Of a stretch of DNA of 64,000 nt, positions 9,290 to 17,289 are shown piece by piece. The notes beneath the pieces are model-generated. The model made no database searches. It saw only the letters and a program-made list of their open reading frames with translations, and was not told the DNA's origin. This DNA comes from Bacillus sp. FJAT-27916. Lineage in GTDB: Bacteria; Bacillota; Bacilli; Bacillales; Pradoshiaceae. Location: positions 3,523,843 through 3,587,842 of the forward strand of contig NZ_LFZV01000001.1 in NCBI RefSeq assembly GCF_001183965.1, read 5' to 3'. The number at the start of each line of letters is the position of its first letter. Position 1 is the stretch's first letter. The position numbers and the translations under genes are program-made.

Positions 9290-9464
9290 CCAAGGCACTA
9301 TATATACAGCATTCTGATCAGAGAAGAGCCGATATGGCGCTGCATATGATTGAACTTTGAAACAGCTAAACATAAATGACAATTCAACCAGGGAGCTTTC
9401 ACTGCTCTTATTTGTTAATAATCAAATTGCAGGTCCCACCTTATCCACCCATTCACGAAACGGC

Positions 9465-10463
9465 TCACCTCCAGCTCGCCGTTTCCACTTCTCTTCTCAG
9501 CCATTCCTCCCACAAAGGATTTTCTATCTTCAGCAAGCTCAATGAGATTCCCTTCATGTCCAAGGAAGTAAGCTGACTCCCGACCTTCACAAAACGGACG
9601 TTCAGCCCCTCTAGCTCGCAAAGTCGGCGAATGTCATTGGCAAAGACGTATTGTTCCATTAGCGGCACAGCTCCTAATCCATTCACGAGGACAGCATAGG
9701 AGTCTCCCTTCTGCCAGCGATAAATGCTTTTAAGCTTGTTCATCAGCTCGATAGCCAATTTTTCAGAGGAATGGAAGGGCTCTTTCCGATATCCGCTCTC
9801 ACCATGGATCCCAATCCCATAGAATACTTCGTTATCCAAAAGTCTAAAAGGTGTCTCCTCACTTGCCGGATTATTGGCTGGTGAAAGGGCTACCCCTAAT
9901 GTATGAAGCCTGCTGGTCACTTCTTCTCCAAGCTTCTTAAGTTGAGGAAGGGAGCAGCCGTCTGCCGCTGCAGCACCGAGAATCTTATGAACAAGCACGG
10001 TACCTGCCACACCTCTTCTTCTTTTCTCATAGGAATTATCATCCTCTACTGATACATCATCACTCACGATGATATGATCAATGTTCCATCCCTCTTCCTT
10101 CGACATTGCTTCTGCCCTTAGGAAGCTTTCTAGATCTGCCTCAAAATTCTTGATGATAAGGAGGATTGGCTTATGTTTATCGACCATTCGGATGGCAGCT
10201 GCAATTTGCTCAGCTGTTGGCGGGATGAAGATTTGACCGCAAACCGCCATCGAGAGCATTCCTTTCCCTACATAGCCGAAATGAGCAGGCTCATGGCCGC
10301 TCCCGCCCCCGCTGATGAGAATGACCTCCTCTAGATCCCAGAGGTCACTCCGGTAAATAATCTCATGCTCAGGATCATAGCTAACCCTTCCCCTCTGTTC
10401 AAAATAAAAGCCGTTCAGCATATCATTCACTGCACCTTGTACTTCATTGAGTATCTTTTTCAT
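9465..10463 (-). CDS. dhaQ: DhaQ-like coactivator, a DhaK paralogue
   Basis: This 332-residue protein has the fold of the dihydroxyacetone-binding kinase subunit DhaK but no DhaL domain. It keeps His57 (SGGGSGHEPAH), Asp110 (IKNFEAD) and the substrate-linking His220 (GIGIHGESG), so it probably binds dihydroxyacetone covalently. It overlaps a TetR-type DhaS gene by 20 bp and lies divergent from a true DhaK-DhaL fusion. In Lactococcus lactis the DhaQ-DhaS pair senses dihydroxyacetone and activates the kinase genes; that role is inferred here from similarity and gene order. The overlap with dhaS suggests coupled translation. Confidence 0.85.
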   Translation of the reverse strand: MKKILNEVQGAVNDMLNGFYFEQRGRVSYDPEHEIIYRSDLWDLEEVILISGGGSGHEPAHFGYVGKGMLSMAVCGQIFIPPTAEQIAAAIRMVDKHKPILLIIKNFEADLESFLRAEAMSKEEGWNIDHIIVSDDVSVEDDNSYEKRRRGVAGTVLVHKILGAAAADGCSLPQLKKLGEEVTSRLHTLGVALSPANNPASEETPFRLLDNEVFYGIGIHGESGYRKEPFHSSEKLAIELMNKLKSIYRWQKGDSYAVLVNGLGAVPLMEQYVFANDIRRLCELEGLNVRFVKVGSQLTSLDMKGISLSLLKIENPLWEEWLRREVETASWR

Positions 10464-11025
10464 GGCCTCTCCCTCTCATCGCTGTTTGCAGCATATCATT
10501 CATCATATTCTTCATCAGGGCCGACATAACGACCTTGTCTGTCTGGCAATCTTGTTCAATCCAATCTTGAATCATTCCTACAAATCCATGGCTGTAGAAA
10601 GAGGCTAACAGCTCTTTCTCAGCAGCAGCAATGGACTGTTTTTCCTTCATCATTTCTTTATCGATAATCTCAAGAGAGAGATTCTTCGTATGTTCAAATA
10701 AGTAGCCATTAAAGGAATTCTGCTCCGTCACCGTAAAGGCGTTACGATAGAAGCGCCGGTTTCTGCTGAAGTATGACAGCAGCAGTTCAAGAATATTCTC
10801 CCACCTTTCATATCCAATGAAATCGGTTATATTCTCCTGTGTCTCCTCCTTATAAATCCAGCCGAGCAATTCATATTTATCTTGAAAATGATAATAAAAG
10901 GTCTGTCTTCGCATTTGGCAGTTTCCCATAATATCACTGACCGAAATCTTGTGGAAGGATTCTGTTTCCATCAGGTCTTTCAACGATTTCGCGATGATTT
11001 TCTTTGTAATGATCGATGAAGTCAT
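10444..11025 (-). CDS. dhaS: DhaS-like TetR-family transcriptional activator
   Basis: This 193-residue TetR-type regulator has an N-terminal helix-turn-helix (ISVSDIMGNCQMRRQTFYYHF, about residues 25-45) and a C-terminal ligand or partner domain. Unlike most TetR proteins, DhaS of lactic acid bacteria works as an activator when bound to DhaQ loaded with dihydroxyacetone. Overlap with dhaQ and divergence from the kinase gene fit this. A palindrome closely matching the published DhaS operator lies in the intergenic region (11089-11110). The ATG has AGGGATGG upstream. Confidence 0.85.
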   Translation of the reverse strand: MTSSIITKKIIAKSLKDLMETESFHKISVSDIMGNCQMRRQTFYYHFQDKYELLGWIYKEETQENITDFIGYERWENILELLLSYFSRNRRFYRNAFTVTEQNSFNGYLFEHTKNLSLEIIDKEMMKEKQSIAAAEKELLASFYSHGFVGMIQDWIEQDCQTDKVVMSALMKNMMNDMLQTAMRGRGHEKDTQ

Positions 11026-11088
11026 AGATTACCATCCCTATCAAATAGTCCTTTTATTATACAAAAATATGATAGAAGCAACCAATTT

Positions 11089-11110
11089 TGACAAATCGAG
11101 GTTTTTGTCC
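11089..11110. promoter_or_regulatory. Probable DhaS operator
   Basis: The half sites TGACAAAT and TTTTGTCC are separated by six bases. This matches, including the spacing, the L. lactis DhaS operator as I recall it (GGACACAT, six bases, ATTTGTCC). It ends one base before the -35 of the kinase promoter, the expected place for an activator. Confidence 0.7.
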
Positions 11111-11111
11111 G

Positions 11112-11140
11112 TTTACGATAAAACGCTTTCAATCTATGAT
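11112..11140 (+). promoter_or_regulatory. Probable promoter of the dihydroxyacetone kinase gene
   Basis: -35 TTTACG, 17-bp spacer, -10 TATGAT. The weak -35 right next to the operator fits an activator-dependent promoter. The predicted start is near 11147, leaving a leader of about 55 bases. Confidence 0.6.
11118..11131 (+). promoter_or_regulatory. Possible cre site (CcpA) in the kinase promoter
   Basis: ATAAAACGCTTTCA matches the cre consensus TGWAANCGNTNWCA except for the first two bases. It lies in the promoter spacer, where CcpA binding would repress the kinase when a preferred sugar is present. Confidence 0.4.
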
Positions 11141-11202
11141 AGGGATTATACGGAAATCTAGTTAATCTATGGTTCTAGATGAATACCAGGAGGCGGTAAG
11201 AT

Positions 11203-12957
11203 ATGAAAAAGATCATCAATAAACCAGAGGACCTCGTCATTGAAATGGGTTATGGACTCGCTTTGGCCCATCCAGAGCTGGAATTCCTCAAAAAAGATAA
11301 GATCATTAAGAAGAAACAAATCAATGAAAGCAAAGTAAGCCTTATTAGCGGCGGCGGCAGCGGACATGAACCTGCACATGCCGGCTTTGTCGGAAAAGGC
11401 ATGCTCGATGCAGCCATCTGCGGAGATGTCTTCGCATCCCCTTCTCAAATCCAAGTATATCAAGGGATCAAAGCAGCAGCTGGCCAAAAGGGCGTCCTCA
11501 TGATTATCAAGAATTACAGTGGGGATATGATGAACTTTAAGAATGGCGCTGCCTTGGCAGAAGAAGATGGTATCCAGGTTGAATATGTGAAGGTTGCGGA
11601 TGATATGGCGGTAGAGGACAGCCTCTATTCTGTCGGCCGCCGCGGCGTTGCGGGTACTGTGCTCGTTCATAAGATTGCAGGCGCTGCAGCAGAGGAAGGA
11701 AGAGACTTACAGAGCGTGAAAGAAGCTGCTGAGAAGGCTGCCGCGAATGTACGCAGCATCGGCTTTGCCCTAACCTCCTGTACGGTTCCGGCAAAAGGAA
11801 CACCTACCTTTACACTTGGTGAGGATGAGATGGAATATGGTGTCGGCATCCACGGTGAGCCAGGTATTAGGCGCGAAAAGATGATTTCTGCAGATGAATT
11901 GGCAGAAAGAATGACAAGTGACCTACTACGAGACCTTGGCATTGATGAAAATACGAAGGAGCTGGCTATTCTCGTCAACGGATTTGGCGCGACTCCTCTC
12001 CAGGAGCTATACTTGCTCAATCATTCTGTCATTCGTGAGCTTCATCAACGGGGCATAAAGGTCTACCGTACATTTGTAGGCAATTATATGACAAGCATTG
12101 ATATGGCAGGAGCCTCCCTGACATTCATGAAGCTGGATGATGAGCTGAAGCAATTATTATCAAGCCCATGTTCAGCCCCTGCCTTCAGGGTGGATGGTCC
12201 AGTTGAACTGGTTGATTACATTTTAAACAGTGATTTCTCCGAGGAAAAGGCCGTCTCTTTTGAAGTGGAGACAAGCGAGGAAAAGGCCGTAATCAATGAT
12301 GAGGCATTAAGCCTTGATAATATCATCTATCTCGTGGATAAAATGAGTGAGGTAATTATCAAAAATGAAATTCCATTCTGCGAGCTCGACTCCCATGCCG
12401 GTGACGGAGACTTTGGGATGAGTGTAGCCAAAGGCTTCAAGCAGCTTAAACGCGAATGGAATACGATCCTCGAACAAGAGACGTTATCAATCGAATCCTT
12501 CTTGGATTCCTCCTCCATGGTCATCATGGAATATTGCGGCGGCGCATCTGGTCCAATCTGGGGTTCTGCCTTCCGCGCTGCCGGGAAAGCAGCAGCTGGC
12601 AAGAAGCAGCTAACTGTCGAGGAATTTGCTGAAATGCTGCAGGCTGCCCTAAAAGGCATTCAGGCAACTGGTGAGCGCTCCTTCGGCAGAGGCGCCGTTG
12701 TTGGCGATAAAACCCTTGTGGATGCATTCGCCCCTTGTGTAGACTCCTGGATGATGAGTGCCAAAGCAAACGAAGACTTTAAAACCGCCTTCGAAAAAGG
12801 AGCCGCAGCTGCTGTGGCAGGAGCTGAATATACGAAGGAAATCGTTGCCCGCATGGGACGCGCTGGAACAGTCGGAGACCGCAGTCTCGGCCATCCAGAT
12901 GCAGGTGCACATGCTCTCGGAATCATTTTCACAGAGCTTGCCCAAAGCCTGCGCTAA
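11203..12957 (+). CDS. dhaK: Dihydroxyacetone kinase, DhaK-DhaL fusion
   Basis: This 584-residue single-chain kinase phosphorylates dihydroxyacetone to dihydroxyacetone phosphate. Residues 1-330 are the DhaK substrate domain with His55, Asp108 and the hemiaminal-forming His217 (GVGIHGEPG). From about residue 365 the DhaL nucleotide domain follows, with DSHAGDGDFGMSVAKG, GGASGPIWG, GDKTLVDAFAP and GRAGTVGDRSLGHPDAGAHA. A fusion of both domains with no DhaM phosphotransferase subunit nearby points to an ATP-dependent enzyme rather than the PTS-dependent type. AGGAGGCGG precedes the ATG. The gene is divergent from dhaS-dhaQ and is probably activated by them. A terminator follows immediately. Confidence 0.93.
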   Translation: MKKIINKPEDLVIEMGYGLALAHPELEFLKKDKIIKKKQINESKVSLISGGGSGHEPAHAGFVGKGMLDAAICGDVFASPSQIQVYQGIKAAAGQKGVLMIIKNYSGDMMNFKNGAALAEEDGIQVEYVKVADDMAVEDSLYSVGRRGVAGTVLVHKIAGAAAEEGRDLQSVKEAAEKAAANVRSIGFALTSCTVPAKGTPTFTLGEDEMEYGVGIHGEPGIRREKMISADELAERMTSDLLRDLGIDENTKELAILVNGFGATPLQELYLLNHSVIRELHQRGIKVYRTFVGNYMTSIDMAGASLTFMKLDDELKQLLSSPCSAPAFRVDGPVELVDYILNSDFSEEKAVSFEVETSEEKAVINDEALSLDNIIYLVDKMSEVIIKNEIPFCELDSHAGDGDFGMSVAKGFKQLKREWNTILEQETLSIESFLDSSSMVIMEYCGGASGPIWGSAFRAAGKAAAGKKQLTVEEFAEMLQAALKGIQATGERSFGRGAVVGDKTLVDAFAPCVDSWMMSAKANEDFKTAFEKGAAAAVAGAEYTKEIVARMGRAGTVGDRSLGHPDAGAHALGIIFTELAQSLR

Positions 12958-12960
12958 AGG

Positions 12961-12989
12961 AAAAGACCGCTGAAATCAGCGGTCTTTTT
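12961..12989. terminator. Bidirectional intrinsic terminator
   Basis: Near-perfect stem (AAAAGACCGCTG, CAGCGGTCTTTTT) with a 4-base loop. It lies between the convergent kinase gene and the 119-aa hypothetical gene. Confidence 0.92.
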
Positions 12990-12991
12990 GG

Positions 12992-13351
12992 CTATTTTCT
13001 AATAGTCACCTGCTCAAGCAGCCCCTTCAAGGTAGAGAGCCGCATTCCATACAGTTCTTTGATTGCAAGCCCTAATGACAGCCACAGCGTCGTTCCCTCA
13101 GAATTTCTTTCCATCGGTCCTACCGTAGATTCAAAAGTGCCGAATAATTCAGCTGTTTCCAAAAAACGATGCTGATAATTGTATTTCTGCATAGCTAATA
13201 GCAGATGGACTGTATCACGAAATTGAGGCTCCTGTAATAATTGCTTCGTCATCTCTCCGGTATCTCCAATTCCGTACACACAATCAAAAATAGCGTTTAT
13301 CTTATCTTTATCCAAGTAAGGCAACTCTTTATCATTCAATTGGACGGGCAT
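12992..13351 (-). CDS. Hypothetical protein, 119 aa
   Basis: I do not recognise this protein. It is 119 residues, soluble and probably all-helical, with no signal peptide, membrane segment or cysteine motif; the single Cys is at residue 24. Notable stretches are FDCVYGIGDTGEMTKQLL and LGLAIKELYGMRLSTLKGLL. A GGAGAG ribosome site lies upstream of the ATG and a terminator lies just after the stop, so it is a credible monocistronic gene. Its upstream region is shared with the divergent Fur-controlled siderophore operon. No link in function can be shown. Confidence 0.65.
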   Translation of the reverse strand: MPVQLNDKELPYLDKDKINAIFDCVYGIGDTGEMTKQLLQEPQFRDTVHLLLAMQKYNYQHRFLETAELFGTFESTVGPMERNSEGTTLWLSLGLAIKELYGMRLSTLKGLLEQVTIRK

Positions 13352-13522
13352 CTCTTCTCTCTCCTTCCCAGGGTGCAGTCTTTGTATCTATTATTTTTAT
13401 ATAATATTAACTATTTTCATATGAGTTAAACAACGATTCGTTCCCTTCTGTCTCTTTCCTATACGCCCTGTATCCCCACATTCAATCTAGCCTCGGGCAC
13501 CCATCATTAACCAATAATTACC

Positions 13523-13551
13523 TTGACAATCTTTAACAAATATTTGATAAT
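13523..13551 (+). promoter_or_regulatory. Promoter of the siderophore ABC operon
   Basis: Consensus -35 TTGACA, 17-bp spacer, -10 GATAAT. The predicted transcript start is near 13558, just before the Fur box. Confidence 0.8.
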
Positions 13552-13570
13552 CAAAGCACAAGATTCGGTT

Positions 13571-13589
13571 GATAATGATTATCATTTTC
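13571..13589. promoter_or_regulatory. Fur box
   Basis: GATAATGATTATCATTTTC matches the classic 19-bp Fur consensus except at two or three positions. It lies about 13 bases after the predicted start and 20 bases before the first gene, where Fur-Fe would block transcription. Confidence 0.9.
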
Positions 13590-13608
13590 ACCAAAAGGAG
13601 AGAGCACT

Positions 13609-14391
13609 ATGAGAATAGAAGTGAACGATGTCGTCGTCGGCTATGACAGCACAGTCATTGTTGATGGCTTGACTATTCGGATTCCGGATGGTCAGATTAC
13701 CACAATCATCGGCTCTAATGGCTGTGGTAAATCAACTCTATTAAAAGCAATTACACGTATTATTCCTTACCAAAAAGGACAAGTTCTCCTTGACGGGACA
13801 GACATTCATCAAAAGTCAACAAAAGCCTTGGCCCGCGAGCTTGCCATCCTTCCCCAGACACAAGATAGTGCCGTTGGATTATTGGTTGAGGAATTGGTCT
13901 CCTATGGCCGTTTCCCCCATCAGTCCGGTCTCAGCACCTTAAAGAAAGAAGATAAAAGGGTAATTGAATGGGCGATGGAAGCGACAAACACATTGGTTTT
14001 TCGCCATCATTCAGTTGATGAATTATCCGGCGGACAAAAGCAGCGGGTTTGGATTGCGATGGCACTCGCTCAAAACACGGATATCATCTTCCTCGATGAG
14101 CCAACCACCTATCTTGATATGGCCCATCAATTAGAGGTGCTCGAGCTATTGGAAAAGCTGAACGAGGAAGAAAATAGAACCATCGTGATGGTGCTTCATG
14201 ATCTTAATCATGCAGCCAGGTTCTCTCATTATATGATTGCCCTTGAAAAAGGCTTAATTGTCAAAGCCGGTACTCCGGATGAGGTGATGACGCCTGATGT
14301 GCTGAAAAAGGTCTTCCAGATTGATGCAGTCATTGATAAGGACCCACGCTTTCATAAGCCTATTTGCACTACATACAATCTAATCAAATAG
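13609..14391 (+). CDS. Iron-siderophore ABC transporter ATP-binding protein (FecE/FepC type)
   Basis: This is a 260-residue ABC ATPase powering ferric-siderophore uptake. It has Walker A (GSNGCGKSTLL, about residue 35), the signature LSGGQKQRVWIAMAL (about 140), Walker B (IIFLDEPTTYLDM) and the switch His in VMVLHDLNHAAR. The T-Y-L-D block is characteristic of the siderophore/B12 subfamily. It is the first gene of a five-gene operon with two binding lipoproteins and two FecCD permeases, headed by a strong promoter and a Fur box. AAAGGAGAG precedes the ATG. Confidence 0.94.
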   Translation: MRIEVNDVVVGYDSTVIVDGLTIRIPDGQITTIIGSNGCGKSTLLKAITRIIPYQKGQVLLDGTDIHQKSTKALARELAILPQTQDSAVGLLVEELVSYGRFPHQSGLSTLKKEDKRVIEWAMEATNTLVFRHHSVDELSGGQKQRVWIAMALAQNTDIIFLDEPTTYLDMAHQLEVLELLEKLNEEENRTIVMVLHDLNHAARFSHYMIALEKGLIVKAGTPDEVMTPDVLKKVFQIDAVIDKDPRFHKPICTTYNLIK

Positions 14392-14402
14392 AGGAGAATA
14401 CC

Positions 14403-15314
14403 ATGAAAAAATGGATGTTATTGATATGCACCGCACTAATCCTTGTACTGGCTGCCTGCGGCAAAACTGATTCTGCTACGGATGAAAAGGCAAGTTCAAA
14501 AGACACTTCTGATACGATTATCTATCAATCTTCTAAAGGCGATATCGAGGTTCCATCTAAGCCGGAGCGCGTAGTTGTGCTCTCCTCCTACGCTGGGGAT
14601 TTAATCAAGCTGGGGGTCAATATTGTCGGGGTTGATTCCTGGTCCATGGATAATCCGAACTTCAAGGAAGGGTTGGCTCATGCAGAGATTGTTACGAATG
14701 AGGATTTAGAGAAAATTCTCGAGCTTGAACCAGATCTTATCATTGGACTCGACAATGTTAATAATGCGGATAAACTGAAGGAAATCGCACCAACTGTCCT
14801 ATTTACATACGGCGAATACGATTATCTGCAGCAGCATATTGAAGTTGGTAAGGTTGTGAATCAAGAAGAGAAAGCCGCAGCATGGGCAGAAGACTTCAAA
14901 AAACGAACCCAAGAAATTGGAAAAGACATCAAATCCAAAATCGGTGAAGATACGACGATAACTGTGGCTGAGAATTATGAAAAACAAATGTATGTGTTCG
15001 GGGATGCATGGGGACGCGGCACAGAAATCCTTTATCAGGGGATGGGTTTAAAAATGCCTCAATCCGTTATTGATCAAGCCTTAAAACCTGGTTATGCCGC
15101 CATTTCACAGGAAGTGCTGGATGACTATGTCGGCGATTACCTCCTGCTTAATCTTTGGCAGGATACCTCCTTCACTGATTCAGAATGGTACAACAATATC
15201 GAGGCTGTCAAAAGAGGCCAGGTATTATTGACTGATGGGCCTGCCTTCTACTTCAATGATGCCTTATCCCTTGAATATCAACTAGCTTCAATTGAAAAGT
15301 TCTTCTTGAAATAA
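14403..15314 (+). CDS. Siderophore-binding lipoprotein (FecB/FhuD type), copy 1
   Basis: This 303-residue substrate-binding protein has a lipoprotein signal peptide ending in the lipobox LAAC (Cys at residue 19), so it is anchored outside the membrane. The mature part has the PBP2 iron-complex fold: PERVVVLSSYAGDLIKLGVNIVG, LEPDLIIG and IAPTVLFTYG. The start at 14403 follows GAGGAG. It is the first of two adjacent paralogues; the second shares many blocks, for example the DxWGRGTEILY segment. Two binding proteins with one permease pair suggests two ligands or dose duplication. Confidence 0.93.
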   Translation: MKKWMLLICTALILVLAACGKTDSATDEKASSKDTSDTIIYQSSKGDIEVPSKPERVVVLSSYAGDLIKLGVNIVGVDSWSMDNPNFKEGLAHAEIVTNEDLEKILELEPDLIIGLDNVNNADKLKEIAPTVLFTYGEYDYLQQHIEVGKVVNQEEKAAAWAEDFKKRTQEIGKDIKSKIGEDTTITVAENYEKQMYVFGDAWGRGTEILYQGMGLKMPQSVIDQALKPGYAAISQEVLDDYVGDYLLLNLWQDTSFTDSEWYNNIEAVKRGQVLLTDGPAFYFNDALSLEYQLASIEKFFLK

Positions 15315-15352
15315 TGGAGTATACGAAATATTAAGTATGGGAGATTAGTAAC

Positions 15353-16279
15353 ATGAAAAAACGGCTTATTTTTTTACTAACAGCAATGATGATGTTTCTC
15401 GCAGCGTGCGGGAACGAGGAAGCTTCCTCAGGAGATGAATCAAAGGAGAAGGATACCACCACTGAAACAATTACCTATGAGTCTGAAAGCGGTCCGGTTG
15501 AAGTACCGGCTGATCCAAAACGGGTTGTTGTTCTTTCCCTTTATGTAGGAGACCTGCTCGAAATGGGGGTCAATGTAGTCGGCATGGATTCCTGGTCCTA
15601 TGATAACCCCGAATTCGCAAAAGCTTATCCAGACGCAGAAATCGTCGAAAGCACAGATTACGAAAAAATCATTGAGCTTGAGCCAGATTTGATCATTGGC
15701 TCCAACAATGTTGAAGATGCCAAAAAGCTTGAAGAAATCGCGCCAACCGTCTTATTTACATATGGGAAGCTTGATTACTTGGATACCCGCATGGAGATTG
15801 GAAAAGTCCTGAATAAAGAAAAAGAAATGCAGGCTTGGATGGATGAGTTCAAAGAGCGTTCTGCTTCTTTAGGAAAAGAAATCAAAGCAAAAATTGGCGA
15901 AGATGCAACGGTTACAGTCGCTGGCTATGCTGATAAACAAATCTTCTTATTTGGAGATAGCTGGGGCCGCGGAACGGAAATTTTGTACAAGGAAATGGGC
16001 TTAAAAATGCCTGAGGCTGTTGCCGATGTGGCACTTGAACCGGGTTATTTCGGAATCTCTGAAGAAGTACTGGGAGATTATGTGGGTGAGTACCTTGTCT
16101 TAAATGTAGCTGAAACAGAGAAGGATACCTCCTTCCTTGAATCAAACGCCTATAAGAATATTTCTGCTGTCAAGAATGGGAATGTCTTTTATGCAAACGG
16201 TGCATCCTTCTATTTTGCTGATGCTTATTCATTGAATTATCAATTGGATTTCTTTGAAAAGCATTTCTTAGGAAAGTAA
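15353..16279 (+). CDS. Siderophore-binding lipoprotein (FecB/FhuD type), copy 2
   Basis: This 308-residue paralogue of the preceding binding protein has lipobox LAAC (Cys at residue 19) and the same landmarks: PKRVVVLSLYVGDLLEMGVNVVG, LEPDLIIGSNNV and IAPTVLFTYGKLDYL. The two genes are in the same frame order, 38 bp apart, and look like a tandem duplication that has diverged. The C-terminal part has a short insertion (VAETEKDTSFLESN) compared with copy 1. GGGAGA precedes the ATG. It shares the permeases and ATPase of the Fur-controlled operon. Confidence 0.93.
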   Translation: MKKRLIFLLTAMMMFLAACGNEEASSGDESKEKDTTTETITYESESGPVEVPADPKRVVVLSLYVGDLLEMGVNVVGMDSWSYDNPEFAKAYPDAEIVESTDYEKIIELEPDLIIGSNNVEDAKKLEEIAPTVLFTYGKLDYLDTRMEIGKVLNKEKEMQAWMDEFKERSASLGKEIKAKIGEDATVTVAGYADKQIFLFGDSWGRGTEILYKEMGLKMPEAVADVALEPGYFGISEEVLGDYVGEYLVLNVAETEKDTSFLESNAYKNISAVKNGNVFYANGASFYFADAYSLNYQLDFFEKHFLGK

Positions 16280-16287
16280 GGAAGTAA

Positions 16288-17289
16288 ATGCTTATGAAGA
16301 CATCCTATCTCACTATTAGTAAATGGCTGCTTGCTGTTCTCCTCCTATTCGGGGTGACTTTCCTGGCATTAAGTCTTGGGGCTGCGAGGACCACCCTGCT
16401 CGATATATATGAAGCAATCACAGGGAGAAGCGGTGGAGCTTATTATGATATTTTGAGAGATATCCGCTTTCCGCGTGTCATTGCGGCTTTCTTTGTCGGC
16501 GCTGCGTTAGCCGTTGCAGGGGCCATCATGCAAGGCATGACTCGAAATCCGCTTGCTGACCCCGGTCTTTTAGGGCTGACAGCCGGAGCCAATCTAGCCC
16601 TTGCGATCACCATGGCCTTTCTTCCCGCCCTGACGTTCCTCATGCTCATGTTCAGTTCCTTTATTGGTGCCGCAGCCGGAATGCTTCTTGTATTTGGAAT
16701 AGGAATGACTTCGAAAAACGGCCTCTCTCCGCTGAAACTTGTTTTAGCCGGCGCAGCCGTTTCTCTCTTCTTACAGGCCATTTCTAGCAGCGTCGGTATC
16801 TTATTTAATGTTTCGAAGGATTTAAGCATGTGGACAGCCGGCGGATTGGTCAGTACGACATGGGATTCACTCATCATCGTCCCGTTCATTGTTCTTGGAC
16901 TAGGTGGGGCTGTCTTTTACAGCAGACAGCTGACCATTCTTAGCCTGAACGAGGAGCTGGCCAAAAGTTTGGGACAGAAGACAACCTTCATAAAGATCAT
17001 CCTAATGGTCATTGTTGTCATATTGGCAGGAACCGCCGTTGCCCTGATTGGCAATCTATCCTTTGTCGGACTGTTTATTCCGCATATTGTGCGAAGAATC
17101 GTCGGAGCAGATTACCGAGCCATTATCCCGATGTCGATTCTTGCTGGCGGTACCTTCATGATTTTGACAGACTTTGTTAGTCGAATGATCTTCGCACCGT
17201 TAGAGATTCCTGTGGTCGCGTTGGTGGCTGTGATTGGACTCCCATTCTTCCTATTCTTAGTCAAGAAAGGGGGACGAACATTTGCGTAA
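16288..17289 (+). CDS. FecCD-family siderophore permease 1
   Basis: This 333-residue integral membrane permease of the FecCD/BtuC family has about nine or ten membrane helices. Family blocks are RFPRVIAAFFVGAALAVAGA, QGMTRNPLADPGLLGLTAGA and the cytoplasmic coupling helix near GNLSFVGLFIPHIVRR. It forms the membrane channel with the next gene. AAGGAAG precedes ATG 16288, 8 bp after the second binding lipoprotein. Its 3' end overlaps the next gene by 8 bp, showing tight operon packing. Confidence 0.94.
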   Translation: MLMKTSYLTISKWLLAVLLLFGVTFLALSLGAARTTLLDIYEAITGRSGGAYYDILRDIRFPRVIAAFFVGAALAVAGAIMQGMTRNPLADPGLLGLTAGANLALAITMAFLPALTFLMLMFSSFIGAAAGMLLVFGIGMTSKNGLSPLKLVLAGAAVSLFLQAISSSVGILFNVSKDLSMWTAGGLVSTTWDSLIIVPFIVLGLGGAVFYSRQLTILSLNEELAKSLGQKTTFIKIILMVIVVILAGTAVALIGNLSFVGLFIPHIVRRIVGADYRAIIPMSILAGGTFMILTDFVSRMIFAPLEIPVVALVAVIGLPFFLFLVKKGGRTFA

